Of a stretch of DNA of 64,000 nt, positions 53,948 to 61,658 are shown piece by piece. The stretch lies in assembly GCA_934778215.1 (NCBI GenBank), contig CAKVOE010000002.1, positions 62,001 through 126,000 on the forward strand. The letters run 5' to 3'. The position numbers and the translations under genes were made by a program. Origin of the DNA: an uncultured Clostridia bacterium. Its GTDB lineage: Bacteria > Bacillota > Clostridia > Christensenellales > UBA1242. Below the pieces are notes generated by a model. That model had not been told where the DNA came from, ran no database searches, and saw nothing but the letters and a program-made list of their open reading frames with translations. How positions within the stretch are numbered: the first letter of the stretch is position 1; each line of letters opens with the position of its first letter.

Positions 53948-55678
53948 CTAAATATTTTCTACCATAAACATATTTTTAAAGTCTTGGTTAATTGCAAATA
54001 ATTCTTCAAAAGTTCCTTCGCCTTTTATGTTGCCATTTTCTAAAAAATAAATCTTGTCAGCATTTTTAATTGTTGACAAACGATGTGCAACAATTATTAC
54101 TGTGCTGTTTTTTGAAAGAGCGTCTATGCTCTTTTTTATTTCTGCTTGTGCGAAGTTATCTAATGACGAAGTACTCTCATCAAATAAAATAACTTTTGTT
54201 TTTCTTAAAAGTGAACGAGCTATTGCTAACCTTTGTTTTTGTCCGCCAGATAGTTTTATTCCACTCTCGCCAACCTTTGTATCTAGCCCTTTTGGAAGCG
54301 AAGATATAAACTCCCATATACTTGCATCTTTACACGCTTTTATTAATTCTTCTTCCGTTGCATCTTTTTTAACCATTAAAAGATTTTTGCGGATAGAATT
54401 GTCAAAAATATATGGAAACTGATTTACCATACTTATATTTTCACGCAAGTACTTTTTGCTTAAATCTTTGACATTTATATCATCTAAAAGCACTTCTCCA
54501 TCTTTGCAATCGGTAAGTTTACTTATTAAATTTAATATTGTAGTTTTACCCGAACCACTCTTTCCTACAAAGGCTACCGTAGTATTTGGTTTGATTGTAA
54601 AATTTAAGTTTTTTAACACATACGTTTCTTCTTTGTCGCCTTCATCTTGATATGCAAAATCAACATTTTTAAACTCAATTTTTCCTTCACAACTATTTGG
54701 AATTATTTCGCCAAATCGCTCGGTTGGATATTTTTCATCATCTAAAATTTCAAACATACGCTTTATGCTCAATTTTGCCTCGCTAAAATTGTTTGCTATA
54801 TTGCCAACTATCCACACAACCTCAGAAATAGAACTTCTGTTCATTAAAACATACAAGAAACTTGTTAAAGCAAGTTTTCCATCTTTTAATAAAAATATTG
54901 ACACCAAGGATACCACACCAAGCATAATTACTATTATAAATTGTCTAAAATTCCAAAAGAACACATCAATTGCGTCACGCTTTTTTGAAATCGCCCTGTA
55001 TCCATCGCAACATTTTTCTGTTTCTTTCGTTAAATTAGCATCTAAATTTAATGATTTTATATCTCTTTCAGATCTAACAATTTCATTAACCAAGCCAAGC
55101 ATTTTGTCTTTTTCTTCTTTTTTCTTTTTGGTGTTTTTTACTTTGATTTTAATCTTAATATTTTCTAAGATAAACAACACCGTCAAAAATGCGACCAAAA
55201 TTAAACCAATATATACATTTAAAAATAAAATATATACCGTTGTAATTGTAAATGACATAAGTTTAGCAAAGTCATCTAAAACACCATCTAACATATCTAG
55301 TGCATTTTCGGGATCATAGCACACACGGTTGATAAAATCGCCCGACTTAACATTGCTAAAAGTTTGAGTTTTTATTTTAAAAAATTGCTTCGTTAAATCT
55401 AATTGAATATCATAAGACAAGTCACTTCTAATAGTTACAAATATGCGACAAGACCAAAAATATAATATCCTACCTATTAAGGTAACCGCAACAACCAACG
55501 CACCAGCAATTATCGCATTTCTGTAATTGCCTGCACTAATTTCTGCAATAAAATCTGCAAGTTTAATTGTAGCAAAAATATTTCCCGCATTAAAAAGTAA
55601 AACTGTTAAAATGTATATTGCTATCTTTAACTTATATTTTTTTAAATATGTAAATAATCCAGTCTTATTCTTTTTCAT
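53948..55678 (-). CDS. ABC exporter, fused permease and ATPase
   Basis: This 576-residue protein has six membrane helices (residues about 15-300) and a C-terminal nucleotide-binding domain with Walker A GKSGSGKTT, signature LSGGQKQRLAIARSLL, Walker B VILFDESTSSLD and the switch His in VAHRLS. It has no N-terminal C39 peptidase domain. The ATG at 55676-55678 follows GAGAGGAAA. It lies downstream of a 23-codon peptide gene on the same strand and inside the direct-repeat-bounded segment. It may export the peptide, or be a drug exporter controlled by the leader peptide. Confidence 0.9.
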   Translation of the reverse strand: MKKNKTGLFTYLKKYKLKIAIYILTVLLFNAGNIFATIKLADFIAEISAGNYRNAIIAGALVVAVTLIGRILYFWSCRIFVTIRSDLSYDIQLDLTKQFFKIKTQTFSNVKSGDFINRVCYDPENALDMLDGVLDDFAKLMSFTITTVYILFLNVYIGLILVAFLTVLFILENIKIKIKVKNTKKKKEEKDKMLGLVNEIVRSERDIKSLNLDANLTKETEKCCDGYRAISKKRDAIDVFFWNFRQFIIVIMLGVVSLVSIFLLKDGKLALTSFLYVLMNRSSISEVVWIVGNIANNFSEAKLSIKRMFEILDDEKYPTERFGEIIPNSCEGKIEFKNVDFAYQDEGDKEETYVLKNLNFTIKPNTTVAFVGKSGSGKTTILNLISKLTDCKDGEVLLDDINVKDLSKKYLRENISMVNQFPYIFDNSIRKNLLMVKKDATEEELIKACKDASIWEFISSLPKGLDTKVGESGIKLSGGQKQRLAIARSLLRKTKVILFDESTSSLDNFAQAEIKKSIDALSKNSTVIIVAHRLSTIKNADKIYFLENGNIKGEGTFEELFAINQDFKNMFMVENI

Positions 55679-55836
55679 AATTAATTTCCTCTCTTTTACG
55701 TAAAAGTTTGTTAGCATTAAATAAGATATTGTTTTAATTATTAATTGCAATTTTTGTACAAAATTTTTAGATAAAAAATCTTGCTAAAAGCATTTGTATA
55801 CAATTTTTCGTTAAAACACTCTACTTATCTTTTCGT

Positions 55837-55868
55837 AAAAAAAATCACACCCAACTTTTGCGGTGTGA
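55837..55868 (-). terminator. Terminator between the peptide gene and the exporter
   Basis: tcacacc pairs with ggtgtga across a 10-nt loop and is followed by eight T on the minus strand, 24 bp after the peptide stop. Read-through would be needed to reach the exporter. Confidence 0.85.
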
Positions 55869-55891
55869 CTTTGAGTTTCAAAAATTAATTA

Positions 55892-55963
55892 CTAAAAAAA
55901 CAACTCACCAAAAGAGATACCACAAAAATTAACATAATTTAATTTACTAACACTATTGTTCAT
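55892..55963 (-). CDS. 23-residue peptide, candidate exported peptide or leader peptide
   Basis: The frame encodes MNNSVSKLNYVNFCGISF followed by GELFF and two in-frame stops. Its ribosome binding site AAAAGGAGGT at 8-nt spacing is among the strongest in the window. The peptide is hydrophobic toward the C-terminus, carries one cysteine and has few charges. Upstream lies a promoter with a palindromic operator and downstream a terminator, then an ABC exporter. It could be a signalling or antimicrobial peptide precursor, or an attenuation leader for the exporter. No known family is recognised. Confidence 0.6.
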   Translation of the reverse strand: MNNSVSKLNYVNFCGISFGELFF

Positions 55964-55995
55964 TTTTTATACCTCCTTTTTAAATTTCTACTATT

Positions 55996-56024
55996 ACTCT
56001 AACACGCATCGGCGTGTTTGTCAA
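55996..56024 (-). promoter_or_regulatory. Operator-containing promoter of the peptide gene
   Basis: TTGACA (56019-56024) and TAGAGT (55996-56001) are 17 bp apart on the minus strand. The spacer is occupied by a perfect 7-4-7 palindrome, aacacgc-atcg-gcgtgtt (56001-56018), GC-rich against its surroundings. A repressor dimer bound there would block RNA polymerase. Confidence 0.75.
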
Positions 56025-56116
56025 CCCCAAAACTACAAAAAGCAAAATTATTTTAACTTTTCTTTTTCGCTCTCTGTGAAGTGACTGAGTTTAGACAGTT
56101 TTTACCACCGGTCACA

Positions 56117-56165
56117 GCAGAGCCCTTTCATATAACTTAGTTATGGGAATTATTAGGTTTAATAA
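56117..56165. repeat. 49-bp direct repeat, right copy
   Basis: A perfect copy of 53568-53616. Similarity extends about 15 bp further left with a one-base insertion and two changes (accggtcaca for ccggccacg), so this copy is decaying and is not translated in the MBL frame. Confidence 0.95.
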
Positions 56166-56278
56166 TTAAACAATTCTAAAATTTGTAAATTATTGCCCTT
56201 CCATTATTGGTTTAATTTTAAATAAATTCATTATGCAAAAATATAAAACTTTACACCCCGATAGGAACAAGATTGCTC

Positions 56279-56307
56279 TTGACAAACTTATTTATGCGTG
56301 CTAAAAT
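56279..56307 (+). promoter_or_regulatory. Promoter of the Fic gene
   Basis: TTGACA (56279-56284), 17 bp, TAAAAT (56302-56307) on the plus strand, about 45 bp before the Fic start. Confidence 0.88.
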
Positions 56308-56351
56308 AAACTAATTAAACAATAGAATATATAGTTTTTTAAGGGATTTTT

Positions 56352-57338
56352 ATGAGAAAGAATAAGTTTAATATAAGCGAAAAAGCGTTTAGAATAATTG
56401 AAGACAGCGTATTATTAGAAGGATTTAATTATGACGCAAGCACAGTATTTCCTTCTGGAAAAGACTATTTTAAAACCATAGACAAAGACACCGTGGTTGC
56501 ATTTTTGGAATGTCCGGATACCGAGGTTGTAGCCGTAAAAACGGGTTCAAATAACTATGAACTTGTTGCAACAAACCGCCAAGCAAATGAATCTATAAGA
56601 ATATCAGGGCTTGGCAATCACTTTGTTGCTCTTGTAAGAGTGGTTTTGCAAGCAAAAAAGCAATTAGCAAACCCAACAGAGCCAAAGATAACCAATAATT
56701 TTATCAAATCAATAAATGAACAATTGTTGTTAAATCGTATGGGCGAGGTTGCCATAGGTTCATACCGCTACAAAGACTTTTGGGGCAGAGATGCCGATGT
56801 GTCTATTTGTAGCATCGAAAACGGAAGAAAGATTCGCCAAAGCACTTTTAACACCGAACCAAGCGCAGATAAAAATGTTTATAAAAAGATGGACGAACTG
56901 GTTAACTGGGTTAATAATGACGCCTTTAAAGACAGCGAATCAATTATGTATGATATTGCCAAATTTCATTCTACCTTTATAAGAATTTACCCATTTCGTG
57001 ATGGCAACGGCAGAACAGCCCGACTTTTAACAAACTATTTGTTGTTAATTAATGGCTACCCACTTGTAAACATTCCACCAGCAGGCGTTAAACAATATCA
57101 CTGTGCAATTAATTACGCCGAAGCAACAACCGATAAAGACTTTTGCCGAGATGATTACTATAATAACGCTTATGCCTATTATGCAAAAAGATTTGGCAAG
57201 CGAGATGATGTTACCAAATATTGCCCTCTTGCCGATTTTTTTGAGCGACACCTTTTAGAATCTAGTAACACGCTTATAAATAATATAATAAACTATAAAA
57301 ACACACAATCACATATAGAATCTACTCAAATTCAATAA
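56352..57338 (+). CDS. Fic-family protein with Tyr in place of the catalytic His
   Basis: This 328-residue protein has a clear Fic core: FHSTFIRIYPFRDGNGRTAR, where the family motif is HPFxxGNGRxxR. The catalytic histidine is Tyr213 (codon TAC at 56988-56990). The anion-binding GNGR is intact. An N-terminal S19-V-L-L-E23-G fits the (S/T)xxxE(G/N) autoinhibitory motif of class II Fic proteins. Fic enzymes transfer AMP to hydroxyl side chains; with Tyr at this site that chemistry is doubtful. The gene is monocistronic with a strong promoter and lies right after the right-hand direct repeat. Confidence 0.9.
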   Translation: MRKNKFNISEKAFRIIEDSVLLEGFNYDASTVFPSGKDYFKTIDKDTVVAFLECPDTEVVAVKTGSNNYELVATNRQANESIRISGLGNHFVALVRVVLQAKKQLANPTEPKITNNFIKSINEQLLLNRMGEVAIGSYRYKDFWGRDADVSICSIENGRKIRQSTFNTEPSADKNVYKKMDELVNWVNNDAFKDSESIMYDIAKFHSTFIRIYPFRDGNGRTARLLTNYLLLINGYPLVNIPPAGVKQYHCAINYAEATTDKDFCRDDYYNNAYAYYAKRFGKRDDVTKYCPLADFFERHLLESSNTLINNIINYKNTQSHIESTQIQ

Positions 57339-57341
57339 CAC

Positions 57342-57382
57342 AAAAAGACTAAACAGCAAAAAATGTTGTTTAGTCTTTTTTT
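57342..57382. terminator. Bidirectional terminator after the Fic gene
   Basis: aaaagactaaaca pairs with tgtttagtctttt, with T-runs on both strands, between the convergent Fic and membrane-protein genes. Confidence 0.9.
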
Positions 57383-57391
57383 ATTGCTAAA

Positions 57392-58069
57392 TTACTTTGC
57401 GTCATTTTTATGAATTTTTGCATTAACAAAGTAAAACAGTTTTATTAAATAATGCACCGCCGTTAATAACACCACATAAAATAATGCTACTAACAACACA
57501 TTATATATCATACGGTCAAACAAATACAAATATGTTGGCTTAATTACATAATAAATAAATGCCACACCAACCGGCTTCATATCATAAAATTCTAGCGCAT
57601 AACAAATTATTCCCAAAACGGCTATCCAAATAGTGTATAATTTTTGACGGTCGAACTTGTATAACTTCATAAGTTGCAACCCCGCCGTTAGCAAAAAGCC
57701 ATGACACAATATTCCTATAATTATTTCTTTTATGGTAAACACTTCCGCAAGACTTCCGCCCGCCACTATATAATATACAAAATAACCTAGTCCTGTAATA
57801 ATTCCCAAAAAGGAAGCAATGTTATATACCTTTTCTAAATTAAATATCAGTACAATTGCAATTATAAAATAACTTAGCGTACTAATTTCAAACGGAAACC
57901 ACGCAACATCTGTTGTTATATTATAATAAACATAAAAACATATTTTGTATACAAGCAAAAATATACTGATAATTCGAAGCGATATTAAAGTGTATCTAAA
58001 TTTAAAAAGTAAGTAGTTTAATGCTAAAAACACCACAAAACCCAGTGTCGCAAGTAGATTATAGTTCAT
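57392..58069 (-). CDS. Polytopic membrane protein, unknown
   Basis: This 225-residue protein has seven or so hydrophobic helices and almost no soluble part. A histidine in the fifth segment (ILCHGFLLTAGLQL) loosely recalls the YwaF/TMEM164 family, but this is not secure. The ATG at 58067-58069 follows GGGAGAAAA. It is expressed alone. Confidence 0.7.
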   Translation of the reverse strand: MNYNLLATLGFVVFLALNYLLFKFRYTLISLRIISIFLLVYKICFYVYYNITTDVAWFPFEISTLSYFIIAIVLIFNLEKVYNIASFLGIITGLGYFVYYIVAGGSLAEVFTIKEIIIGILCHGFLLTAGLQLMKLYKFDRQKLYTIWIAVLGIICYALEFYDMKPVGVAFIYYVIKPTYLYLFDRMIYNVLLVALFYVVLLTAVHYLIKLFYFVNAKIHKNDAK

Positions 58070-58210
58070 TTTTTCTCCCGTTAAAATTTTGTCATTCGCA
58101 TATTTTGTTACAAACATTTTTGTCTATGACAAAAATTTTTAATGCTAAATAGTTTAGTTGTTTTTCTATTTAGTACATTATAACACAAAACTAAATTTTG
58201 TACACTATTT

Positions 58211-58348
58211 TTAACAACTTTTAAGCCCTTTGTTGAAAGTCACCCCAACAACCATTTTGCAACAACCTTCTCCACCGCCTTCGCTTGTAATGATTGTATT
58301 TTTACCTAAAAATTCTATAATATAACCCTGTGTTTTAATCAGAATCTT
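58211..58348 (-). pseudogene. Start-less coding-like segment after the HIT gene
   Basis: A minus-strand frame encodes about 45 residues including QGYIIEFLGKNTIITSEGGG and EGCCKMVVGVTF, ending at TAA (58211-58213). It overlaps the end of the HIT gene in another frame and has no ATG before an internal Met, so it may be the remnant of a broken gene, a small gene with an unusual start, or chance. Confidence 0.3.
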
Positions 58349-58739
58349 TTAAAGACGCTCTAATATTCTCGGGTTGTTTGAACCAATATCTCAATCCCTT
58401 GCCAGCATAAGGCTCGTCAGCATATCTTGGAATTACATGCATATGAGCGTGAGCGACCTCTTGACCTCCAACCTTTCCAACATTCCAGCCAATATTATAT
58501 CCGTCTGGTTTATATTTTTCATCTAAATATTTTTTCAATTCTTTAAGAAGAGCCTTTGAGTCCATCCACTCTTTATCTGATAAGTCAAACGGTGTTCCAA
58601 CCTGCGACTTTGGTATAATTACATATGAGCCTATAAGGGTATTGTTTTTCAAGTTGTTTGATTTTACAGCAATCATAGTGTCGTTTTCAAAAGTTTTTTC
58701 ATTGCTTTCCAAATTAAGGTCTATAGGTTTCTTCTCCAT
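58335..58739 (-). CDS. HIT-family nucleotide-binding protein
   Basis: This 134-residue protein has the histidine triad HAHMHVIPRY (about residues 101-110) and the GYNIGWNVGKVGGQEVAH stretch typical of HIT hydrolases acting on nucleotide phosphoramidates or dinucleotides. The start at 58739 is set by AAGGAAGG upstream; a longer reading would add 44 residues unlike the family. Confidence 0.88.
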   Translation of the reverse strand: MEKKPIDLNLESNEKTFENDTMIAVKSNNLKNNTLIGSYVIIPKSQVGTPFDLSDKEWMDSKALLKELKKYLDEKYKPDGYNIGWNVGKVGGQEVAHAHMHVIPRYADEPYAGKGLRYWFKQPENIRASLKDSD

Positions 58740-59065
58740 TTTCTTTTCCTTCCTTTTTAAAAATTTTATTAGTTGCTCCATTGTTAATATATTTTTATTA
58801 CAATATTCTGAATTGAAACAATATATGATTGGTTTTGATTTGTAATTCCCGTTTTTCCATTTGTCTACCAATGTTAAATATTCATTTTATTTAACCATAC
58901 CTAATAAGCCTAATTGTTAACCAAAATTACGGAAACAACCACCCCATGCAAGGCAAAGCGACAACATTCTTATCTTTGGTTGCCTTGAATGGCTGAGAAA
59001 CGCGAAGTATTTAAAATGTTCAATATTTATTGCTTTTCCAATCCAATCTAATCTCTCTAGAACAA
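58740..59065. other. Intergenic DNA
   Basis: No convincing gene, RNA or terminator is visible between the HIT and HhH-GPD-like genes. An upstream in-frame extension of the HIT gene covers part of it but lacks family similarity. Confidence 0.4.
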
Positions 59066-59815
59066 TCATCTTTCTGAGCATTTATCTTTTAAATGTATTT
59101 CTTTGCTGTGTAATGGACAATGTTGATTCTTTTTATTACAATATTTTCTCTTGAAATATATTAAAGATAAATGTGCCCACCAATTAAAAGCATTTTCACT
59201 TATATCTAATCCATTTTCTTCTATAAATTTCTTTTTATCAATAAACGCAACATCTTTTTCTAGTTCTTTTCTGGCATATTCATGACCAATTCCCGATTTT
59301 TGTTTTTTATACCCTAAGCAGGGAAGCAATATGTCTTTCATTCCAGAATCAACGGGCATTATTGAATTTGGATATCCTTTATAATACAATAAACAACATT
59401 GAGCAACCTTGTAAGAAGCTCCTACCACTTCTTTATTAACTAAACTAATAAATTCATCTTCTTCTAAAATATTTAAATCTTTATGCTTATCAATAAAATC
59501 ATACATTGAATCTATGTACTTCAACCTTGTTGCAGATAACCCTAAAGTCTTGATAACATCAATTTTTTCATCATCACTAAACTCTTTAAATTTATCAAAG
59601 CCTATTGAAATTAAATTATTAATTACCTTTCTATAACTTTCTATCATTGAATAGGATACTCTGGTTGACAACCCTGCAATAATTAACCTTAATCTTTTAT
59701 CTTCAACATTGCTTGGCCACCAAAGATTGTTGCTAAAATTCTTACTAACCTCATTTTGCAACTCTTTATCACTAGCAAGTATCTTTAAAACCTTTTCAAT
59801 TTGTTCTTTCATCAT
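59066..59815 (-). CDS. HhH-GPD-like (endonuclease III superfamily) protein
   Basis: This 249-residue protein shows a helix-rich pattern like base-excision glycosylases. In the middle, GASYKVAQCCLLYYKGYPNSIMPVDSGMKDILLP has the spacing of helix-hairpin-helix plus catalytic Asp (VDSGM, where EndoIII has VDTHV). Near the end, C-x6-C-x2-H...C could replace the EndoIII iron-sulfur ligands (only partly). The substrate may be unusual. Two adjacent ATGs (59815, 59812) follow AGGAG. It is separated from neighbours by gaps above 300 bp. Confidence 0.6.
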   Translation of the reverse strand: MMKEQIEKVLKILASDKELQNEVSKNFSNNLWWPSNVEDKRLRLIIAGLSTRVSYSMIESYRKVINNLISIGFDKFKEFSDDEKIDVIKTLGLSATRLKYIDSMYDFIDKHKDLNILEEDEFISLVNKEVVGASYKVAQCCLLYYKGYPNSIMPVDSGMKDILLPCLGYKKQKSGIGHEYARKELEKDVAFIDKKKFIEENGLDISENAFNWWAHLSLIYFKRKYCNKKNQHCPLHSKEIHLKDKCSER

Positions 59816-60157
59816 TTTTCTCCTAACTATATAATTATCTTTGGGAGGTTTTAGTATAGATTTTTCATTTACAATATAGCACATTTATTAAATTTATGTC
59901 AAATTTTTACATATTAGTTGTCAAACCTATCAATTTTTGAATATAAAGTTTTCTCTCATTAAAAAAAAGAAAAGCTATTTTTGTAATACCTACTAAGGGT
60001 CACTATAAAATAGCCTTCCTTTTTATTTACTTGTGTGTGTACAACCAAAAGTCTTTTTTTTGATTATTTTTCTTTGATTTTGCGACTGATTTTGATTATC
60101 ACACACTTTTTATTAAAATTTTGTTTATATCAATTTTAACCCAACAATTACAGTTGT
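59816..60157. other. Intergenic DNA with a terminator
   Basis: Apart from the hairpin at 59961-60026, no gene is seen. The part nearest 60158 is T-rich with a cacacac/gtgtgtgt pair around 60033-60107. Confidence 0.4.
59961..60026. terminator. Terminator after the WG-repeat gene
   Basis: aaggctatttt pairs with aaaaatagctttt over a long loop, with T-runs on both strands. Confidence 0.6.
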
Positions 60158-60880
60158 TTACTTTAAATTTAATTCTTCTAACACCTTATCATGTTTATGC
60201 ATAACTTCCTCTGCTTCTTGCTGTCTTCTTATTTTTTCTTGCTCTTCTTGTTTCTTTTTTTGTTCATTCTTCATTCTGATGTCATGAGCAGTGGATAAAA
60301 CATACTCAATTGCATCTAAATAATAGCGTTTAGCAGTTTCAAGTTGTTCTTTACTTTGGGCTAGTTTAATAAATCGACGTGTATCATCCTTCACTTTTTT
60401 TATAACGAATGCTAAAAGTTTATTACTCACAAAAACTTCGTCTTCTAAACCGTCTACATCAACTTTGTCTTCATAGAATCTTCTTATAGCGACATATTCG
60501 CTTAAATTAAAAAGATTACCGTCAACATCTCTATATTCACGCGTTCCATTTTCTAGCACAACAAAACCAACACCGTTTGAATATGGCTCAGCGTATCTAT
60601 ACTCTTCGCTTAATTCCCCATTTACATCTCTATATGCATACTTTCCATTTTTTAACAGAACCCGACCAAGGCCGTCTGAATATGGGTCAGCACATATATA
60701 CTCTTCGCTTAGATTGCCGTCCATATCTCTATACGCACACATACCATTATGTAACTCAACTAAGCCAAACCCATAAGAATAATCAGAAGCCTCTCTGAAT
60801 ACCTCGCTTATATTTTCATTTTCATCTTCATACCAGAAACCTGCACCACACCAACCTCTCAGTTTCCAATTTTTACTCAT
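60158..60880 (-). CDS. WG-repeat protein with C-terminal coiled coil
   Basis: This 240-residue protein has four imperfect repeats of about 24 residues in its first 125 (pattern: A-x-PYS-x-G-x-G-x-V-x-L-x-NG-x-x-x-YRD-x-x-G-x-LSEEY). They match the WG/KWG beta-repeat family common in gut anaerobes. Residues about 165-240 form a basic/acidic coiled coil (KKKQEEQEKIRRQQEAEE). No signal peptide is visible. The role is unknown; a protein-binding scaffold is plausible. Confidence 0.75.
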   Translation of the reverse strand: MSKNWKLRGWCGAGFWYEDENENISEVFREASDYSYGFGLVELHNGMCAYRDMDGNLSEEYICADPYSDGLGRVLLKNGKYAYRDVNGELSEEYRYAEPYSNGVGFVVLENGTREYRDVDGNLFNLSEYVAIRRFYEDKVDVDGLEDEVFVSNKLLAFVIKKVKDDTRRFIKLAQSKEQLETAKRYYLDAIEYVLSTAHDIRMKNEQKKKQEEQEKIRRQQEAEEVMHKHDKVLEELNLK

Positions 60881-60975
60881 GTTAATCTCCCTTTATTTTG
60901 ATTTGCCATATTATAGCATAACACTATTCATTTGTCAATGCCTACACAGAGTTTACCCCGTATGGCTAATTTTTA

Positions 60976-61032
60976 CAATAAAAAAGAAAGCCTTACTTAA
61001 CCCGAAAGGCTAAAACCTGACTTTCTTTTTAT
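60976..61032 (-). terminator. Terminator after tRNA-Thr
   Basis: gaaagtc pairs with ggctttc (one G-U) around an internal gcctttcggg stem, ending in T6 on the minus strand. Confidence 0.7.
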
Positions 61033-61037
61033 TTACT

Positions 61038-61113
61038 TGGAGCTGATAGCCGGATTCGAACCGGCGACCTATTGATTACGAATCAATTGCTCTACCAACT
61101 GAGCCATATCAGC
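61038..61113 (-). tRNA. tRNA-Thr (anticodon CGT)
   Basis: The minus strand reads gctgata ... tatcagc with a T discriminator and encoded CCA. The anticodon loop ttCGTaa reads ACG codons, and the T-loop is GGTTCGAATCC. It is a single-gene unit. Confidence 0.96.
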
Positions 61114-61297
61114 AAATTTGGTATATTGTGTTGAGTTGTTTGGTTATAATGGTTAGGTTTGCACTTTGCCAGCAATTGTTTTGGTTGTTTTGAATTTTGT
61201 CTTTAATTTTTAGATGTAATTTGGCAAAATTTGAACCAATTGCAATTAATTAAAAATAGTTTTGCAACGCTATGATTATAACCTATAAACAAATAAA

Positions 61298-61322
61298 GGT
61301 CAAGGGCAAAATTCCCTTGACC
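61298..61322 (-). terminator. Terminator after acpP
   Basis: A perfect 9-bp stem ggtcaaggg / cccttgacc; the minus-strand T-tail is modest (tttattt). Confidence 0.75.
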
Positions 61323-61340
61323 CCCTAATTTTTGTTATTA

Positions 61341-61574
61341 TTATTTTAGTTTTTCGTCAACAAACTTAACTAAGTCTTGAACAGTTTTAATTTCTGGGAT
61401 TTCGGAATCTGGAATACTTGCACCAAACTCGTCCTCTAACCCCATATATATTTCTACCAAATCAATAGAATCTGCTCCCAAATCTTGAAGCAAGTCTGCT
61501 TCTAGGGTAACCTTGCTTTCGTCTATTGAAAGAGTTTTTGCAATAATGCTTCTTACGGTTTCAAAAGTTGTCAT
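61341..61574 (-). CDS. acpP: Acyl carrier protein
   Basis: This 77-residue ACP carries growing acyl chains on a phosphopantetheine attached to the serine of GADSIDLVE (about residue 36). Length, acidity and the second helix are canonical. It is monocistronic here, not in a fab cluster, with its own strong promoter. Confidence 0.95.
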   Translation of the reverse strand: MTTFETVRSIIAKTLSIDESKVTLEADLLQDLGADSIDLVEIYMGLEDEFGASIPDSEIPEIKTVQDLVKFVDEKLK

Positions 61575-61614
61575 TTTTCTCTCCTATTATTCAATTTAAT
61601 AAAATTGTATTTAT

Positions 61615-61644
61615 ATTATAGTACCAAAACGCAATAAGTGTCAA
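61615..61644 (-). promoter_or_regulatory. Promoter of acpP
   Basis: TTGACA (61639-61644), 18 bp, TATAAT (61615-61620) on the minus strand, between the protease stop and acpP. Confidence 0.88.
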
Positions 61645-61658
61645 CTAATTTTGTACAT

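Larger units (their letters stand above)
56025..56351. other. Right border of the repeat-flanked segment and Fic leader
   Basis: Apart from the right direct repeat and the Fic promoter, no gene is visible. The DNA just left of the repeat (56041-56100) does not resemble the MBL gene, so only its last part is duplicated. Confidence 0.6.

Noticed and set aside
53948..55678. Peptidase-containing (C39) bacteriocin ABC exporter
   Set aside because: The chain starts directly with the membrane domain; no N-terminal cysteine-protease domain is present.
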